Shown here: positions 11,464 to 13,972 of the stretch, in pieces
How the letters are laid out: every line of letters begins with the position of its first letter
How positions within the stretch are numbered: the stretch's first letter is position 1
Assembly (NCBI GenBank): GCA_022839045.1
Contig: JALHDI010000076.1
Coordinates: 1 to 13,972, forward strand
Direction: 5' to 3'
Origin: Sporomusaceae bacterium
GTDB lineage: Bacteria > Bacillota_C > Negativicutes > Sporomusales_B > UBA7701
Length of the DNA: 13,972 bases
The notes under the pieces: model-generated
What the model was told of the DNA's origin: nothing
The model's input: the letters and a program-made list of their open reading frames with translations, nothing else
The model's database searches: none
Program-made: the position numbers and the translations under genes

Positions 11464-12341
11464 TGGCGACGGGGAACCGGTCGCTGGCGATGACCCACGC
11501 GGAGCTTTTTTTGGTGATCGCCATCTGGGCGGGCACGTTCGTGGCCACCAAGCTGCTGCTCGCCGAGATTCCCCCGGCTTTGTCGGCGCTGTACCGGTAT
11601 ATCGTCGCGTCGGCGATCCTGCTGGCGCTGAATTGGGGCAAGCTCGAAAAGGTGGCGCGGAGCGATTATCCCCGCGTCGTTTTCTTGTCGCTGTCGGGGG
11701 TGACGTTTTATTATCTGTTGCAGCACTACGGTATAATGTATACGAACGCAACGGACGCCGCCATTCTCATCAGCCTGTCGCCGATTTTCATGGGAGTGAT
11801 TTCGTGGGCGGCGCTGGGCGAGCCGCTACGGCCGACGGCGGTGGCCGGGCTGGTGATCGCGACCGTCGGCTCGGGCCTGGTGATCACCAAGGGCGGTTAT
11901 GATTTCATGCAGGCGGGTTCGCTGGCGGGCAACCTGCTGATTCTTCTCACGGCGGTGTCGTGGGCGTTTTACAGCGTGTACGGCAAAAAACTGCTGGGGA
12001 AGTATTCCGCCGGGACGCTGATTACTTATACTACGCTGATCGGTACGGCGGCGCTCGCGCCGTTTGCGATCGGGGAGATAAAAAACAGCCAGGCTTTTGC
12101 GCTATCCTGGCTGGGGTGGGTCAATCTGCTGTATCTGGGCGGCCTGGCGTCGGTGTACGGGTATCTGGCCTGGTACCGGGCCCTGACCCGGCTGCCTTCG
12201 TTGACGGTCGGTAGTTATCTGTATTTCCGGCCGCTGTTGACGGGGATTTTTGCGGCGCTGCTGCTGAACGAGGCGGTGGGCGTTTGCGAGGTGGCCGGCG
12301 GGGTCCTGATTATCGGCGGCACTTATCTGGCGGCACGGTGA
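11463..12341 (+). CDS. EamA-family (DMT) transporter
   Basis: A 292-residue inner-membrane permease of the drug/metabolite transporter superfamily with two EamA repeats and about ten transmembrane helices. The first repeat starts at LFLVIAIWAGTFVATKLLL with the typical R-Y-I-V-A-S motif (YRYIVASAILLAL) and ends at LGEPLRPTAVAGLVIATVG. The second starts at NLLILLTAVSWAFYSVYGKK and ends at LLLNEAVGVCEVAGGVLIIG. The substrate is unknown; exporters of metabolites or amino acids are common in this family. The ATG at 11463 overlaps the upstream stop by one base (TGATG), while the longer frame back to 11388 lies inside the previous gene. The gene converges on the HD-GYP gene with four bases between stop codons and no terminator. 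Confidence 0.94.
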   Translation: MATGNRSLAMTHAELFLVIAIWAGTFVATKLLLAEIPPALSALYRYIVASAILLALNWGKLEKVARSDYPRVVFLSLSGVTFYYLLQHYGIMYTNATDAAILISLSPIFMGVISWAALGEPLRPTAVAGLVIATVGSGLVITKGGYDFMQAGSLAGNLLILLTAVSWAFYSVYGKKLLGKYSAGTLITYTTLIGTAALAPFAIGEIKNSQAFALSWLGWVNLLYLGGLASVYGYLAWYRALTRLPSLTVGSYLYFRPLLTGIFAALLLNEAVGVCEVAGGVLIIGGTYLAAR

Positions 12342-12345
12342 GGAG

Positions 12346-13425
12346 CTAGCGGAATTTCAGCACTTCCACGATGGCCGCCCTGTTGCTCAGGTGGAGGTCG
12401 GCGATGACGCCGCTGTTGGTGGCGACGACGGGTTTGCAGGACATGTAGTGGGCCATTTGCAGCACTTCGGCCTGGGTGCCGTCGCCTAAAAGGACGGTGG
12501 AGCCCATCAGGCTGTAGATGACGTTGCGGATGAAGGTTTGGCAGAGGCCGCGCTCGAGGTGGACGAACATGAGGTCCTGGAGGATTTCGAGCGCCCGGAA
12601 GGGGGTGACGCTTTTCTGGTAGGCCTTGTCGGTGGTGAGGGCGTCGTAGGTGTCGGCGATGGCGACGATCTTGGCGTAGGGGTGGATGCGGTCGCCGCGC
12701 AGTCTGCCGGGGTAGCCTTCGCCGCTTTCCCGTTCGTGGTGGTGCCAGACGGCGTACTGTACGTCGGGCAGGATGCCGGGGATGCTTTTGGTCATGTAGT
12801 AGCCGTATTCGGGGTGGAGGATGACGGTTTTGCGCTCTTCGGGGGTGAGTTTCCCGGGTTTGTCAAGGATGGCGAGCGGTATCTGCGATTTGCCGATGTC
12901 GTGCATGACGCCGCAGAGGATGAGGGTTTTTATTTCTTCCTCGGGCAGGCCGTTCCACATGGCCAGGAGCCCGGAGAGGAGGCCGACGTCGACGGCGTGC
13001 ATGAAGGTGTAATCGGTGTAGGATTTGAGCCGGTAGAGGTTGCCGAGGAGGCCTTTGTTGCGCAGCAGGTTGTAGAGGTTGACGGTGGCGAGCTGGCGGA
13101 GTTCCTGGAACGGGACGACCTGCTGCTCGCGCATGAGGTGGAAGAGTTTGCCCGCGGTGGTTATCGCTTTGCCGTACTGTTCGAAGAAGGCCGGGTTTTC
13201 CTTGACGAATTCGGCGCTGAGACGGGCGATGGCTTGGGAGCCGTCCTCGTAGCGCGGTTCCTGGTTGACCCGCACGCTGCGGATGTGCCACGTGGCGAGC
13301 CGGCGGATGATGTTGCTGGTGAGGACGGTGTTTTCCTGCAAGATGATCTGCTTGTCGCAGCATACGCCTTCCGCAACCGTCATTCCGGGTTTGAGGGCGT
13401 TCGTCGGCAATAGGATGGTGGCCAT
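12346..13425 (-). CDS. HD-GYP domain c-di-GMP phosphodiesterase
   Basis: A 359-residue cytosolic protein predicted to hydrolyse cyclic di-GMP. A ~60-residue N-terminal domain (MATILLPTNALKPGMTVAEG) is typical of HD-GYP proteins. The catalytic domain shows H143 (FMHAVDV), H175-D176-x-G-K179 (MHDIGK), H204 (LHPEYGYY), H228-H230 with E231 (HHHERESGEGYPGRLRG, containing GYP at 237-239) and D258 (ADTYDALTTDKAYQ), so all metal-binding and signature residues are present. A ~50-residue C-terminal extension after YSLMGSTVLL resembles the tail of related clostridial proteins. No transmembrane segment or receiver domain is seen. The ATG at 13425 is preceded by a GGGGGG stretch at 12 bases; a GTG at 13446 in frame lacks a ribosome binding site. 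Confidence 0.94.
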   Translation of the reverse strand: MATILLPTNALKPGMTVAEGVCCDKQIILQENTVLTSNIIRRLATWHIRSVRVNQEPRYEDGSQAIARLSAEFVKENPAFFEQYGKAITTAGKLFHLMREQQVVPFQELRQLATVNLYNLLRNKGLLGNLYRLKSYTDYTFMHAVDVGLLSGLLAMWNGLPEEEIKTLILCGVMHDIGKSQIPLAILDKPGKLTPEERKTVILHPEYGYYMTKSIPGILPDVQYAVWHHHERESGEGYPGRLRGDRIHPYAKIVAIADTYDALTTDKAYQKSVTPFRALEILQDLMFVHLERGLCQTFIRNVIYSLMGSTVLLGDGTQAEVLQMAHYMSCKPVVATNSGVIADLHLSNRAAIVEVLKFR

Positions 13426-13543
13426 TGGCAGTTTGTTCCCCCCCACGCTTAGTCGCGATTAGCAAATGGGCAATCACGGCCGGGCTGGACATGGCTGAGG
13501 GCGGGTTTGCCTGCGGCCGTCGAGCGAGTGTATTTATAATAAG

Positions 13544-13549
13544 ATTATA
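13544..13549 (-). promoter_or_regulatory. Candidate -10 box for the HD-GYP gene
   Basis: The minus strand reads TATAAT in an AT-rich patch (13531-13575). It is about 120 bases before the start codon, giving a long leader; a second TATAA lies slightly further downstream on that strand. Confidence 0.4.
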
Positions 13550-13798
13550 ACAAAAACTCTAGAAAATTTCTCCATTTCTCGACAATATTGCCGCAGTTTG
13601 AGGCGGGCGGCGGAGAAGCGCGGTCTTTTCGCTACGTAGTGGGCGCGGCGGAGCGCGGCAGGGCGGCGGGGACGGGCGAAAAAAGGGGCGATAAAATACA
13701 TCATTTACCACTTGCGCAGGCGGGAGAGGTATGATAAACTTATATCTCGTCAGGTGGAACGAGCCCAATATGTTTCGTCAGGAAATCGCAGCGGTCTA

Positions 13799-13827
13799 TT
13801 GACATAACGAGACGGTTATTATATAAT
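13799..13827 (+). promoter_or_regulatory. Consensus promoter of the tRNA cluster
   Basis: TTGACA at 13799-13804 and TATAAT at 13822-13827 are both perfect and 17 bp apart, expected for a strong housekeeping (sigma-A) stable-RNA promoter. The tRNA begins 29 bases after the -10 box. Confidence 0.92.
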
Positions 13828-13856
13828 AACTTTTGTCACTAAAGACGCAAGCTTTC

Positions 13857-13932
13857 GCTGGCGTAGCTCAATCGGCAGAGCACGGGTTTTGTAAACCCGC
13901 GGTTGGGGGTTCGATTCCCTTCGCCAGCTCCA
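13857..13932 (+). tRNA. tRNA-Thr (anticodon TGT)
   Basis: The 76-base cloverleaf has acceptor stem GCTGGCG / CGCCAGC, D arm CTC...GAG with loop AATCGGCA, anticodon arm CGGGT-TTTGTAA-ACCCG with anticodon TGT, T arm with TTCGATT, discriminator T and an encoded CCA. The TGT anticodon reads ACA and related threonine codons. Confidence 0.95.
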
Positions 13933-13943
13933 CAGCATAATAT

Positions 13944-13972
13944 GGAGGGGTTCCCGAGTGGCTAAAGGGAGC
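13944..13972 (+). tRNA. Second tRNA, 5' part only (probably tRNA-Tyr)
   Basis: The sequence starts GGAGGGG-TTCCCGAGTGGCTAAA and is cut by the window end in the D arm. The GGAGGGG acceptor strand and the CCCGAGTGGCTAAAGGGA D arm are typical of class II tRNAs, most like tRNA-Tyr; Ser or Leu cannot be excluded. It lies 11 bases after tRNA-Thr, so both share the same promoter. Confidence 0.8.

Larger units (their letters stand above)
13426..13856. other. Intergenic region between the HD-GYP gene and the tRNA cluster
   Basis: This 431-bp stretch holds no convincing gene. Near 13544-13549 there is a minus-strand TATAAT, a likely -10 box for the HD-GYP gene. 13600-13685 is unusually G-rich with GCGG runs. 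TCGTCAGG occurs twice (13747-13754, 13775-13782) just ahead of the tRNA promoter. Confidence 0.6.

Noticed and set aside
12538..13413. Plus-strand frame of 291 codons opposite the HD-GYP gene
   Set aside because: The translation is a Val/Gly/Glu/Asp-rich shadow of the HD-GYP gene, with no ribosome binding site or domain.

Overview
The window suggests an endospore-forming Firmicute with a GC-rich genome. It opens inside a well-conserved sporulation sigma factor gene (sigH), carries BacA-type uppP and an HD-GYP gene, uses strong GGAGG ribosome binding sites with several TTG/GTG starts, and has sharp AT-rich promoters in otherwise GC-rich DNA. A GC-rich Negativicutes (Sporomusaceae-like) genome would fit, but that placement is an inference. 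No rRNA, CRISPR array, transposase or phage gene is visible.

Layout. 1-722: 3' part of sigH and its terminator. 724-842: first copy of a ~120-bp palindromic repeat. 861-2350: a small zinc-ribbon protein (minus strand), a divergent hypothetical gene, and a lone BrxF-like P-loop ATPase, closed by a strong terminator. 2403-2992: a 2-Cys peroxiredoxin behind an AT-rich promoter with a Fur/PerR-like box. 2993-3421: a gene-free stretch packed with nested palindromes related to the repeat. 3422-6451: a co-directional run of a DUF421 membrane protein, a zinc-ribbon NUDIX hydrolase, undecaprenyl-diphosphatase and an HSL-type esterase. 6536-6901: an AT-richer orphan gene. 6902-7362: a very strong hairpin, a ~200-bp palindrome and a second 120-bp repeat copy. 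7363-8821 (minus strand): a lipoprotein and an MBL-fold hydrolase, with a third clear repeat copy that supplies the hydrolase's last codons and stop. 9027-10273: a membrane-anchored metallophosphoesterase. 10370-12341: a tight cluster of a TrmB-type regulator, a TIGR04076 protein and an EamA transporter. 12346-13425 (minus strand): an HD-GYP phosphodiesterase. 13799-13972: a canonical promoter, tRNA-Thr(TGT) and the start of a second tRNA, probably Tyr.

How it fits together. In many Firmicutes sigH lies just upstream of the translation and secretion block (tRNAs, tuf, rpmG, secE, nusG). Here sigH and the tRNA cluster are separated by about 13 kb of mostly unrelated genes in short transcription units, so the window looks like an accessory block lodged in a conserved neighbourhood. 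Envelope and stress functions dominate: lipid-carrier recycling, peroxide detoxification, hydrolases and c-di-GMP turnover. The most unusual content is non-coding: a dispersed family of ~120-bp palindromes sitting at gene 3' ends, and a stem-loop between the Shine-Dalgarno sequence and start codon of the MBL hydrolase gene. The only defence-related signal is the orphan brxF-like gene; no other BREX gene is present.
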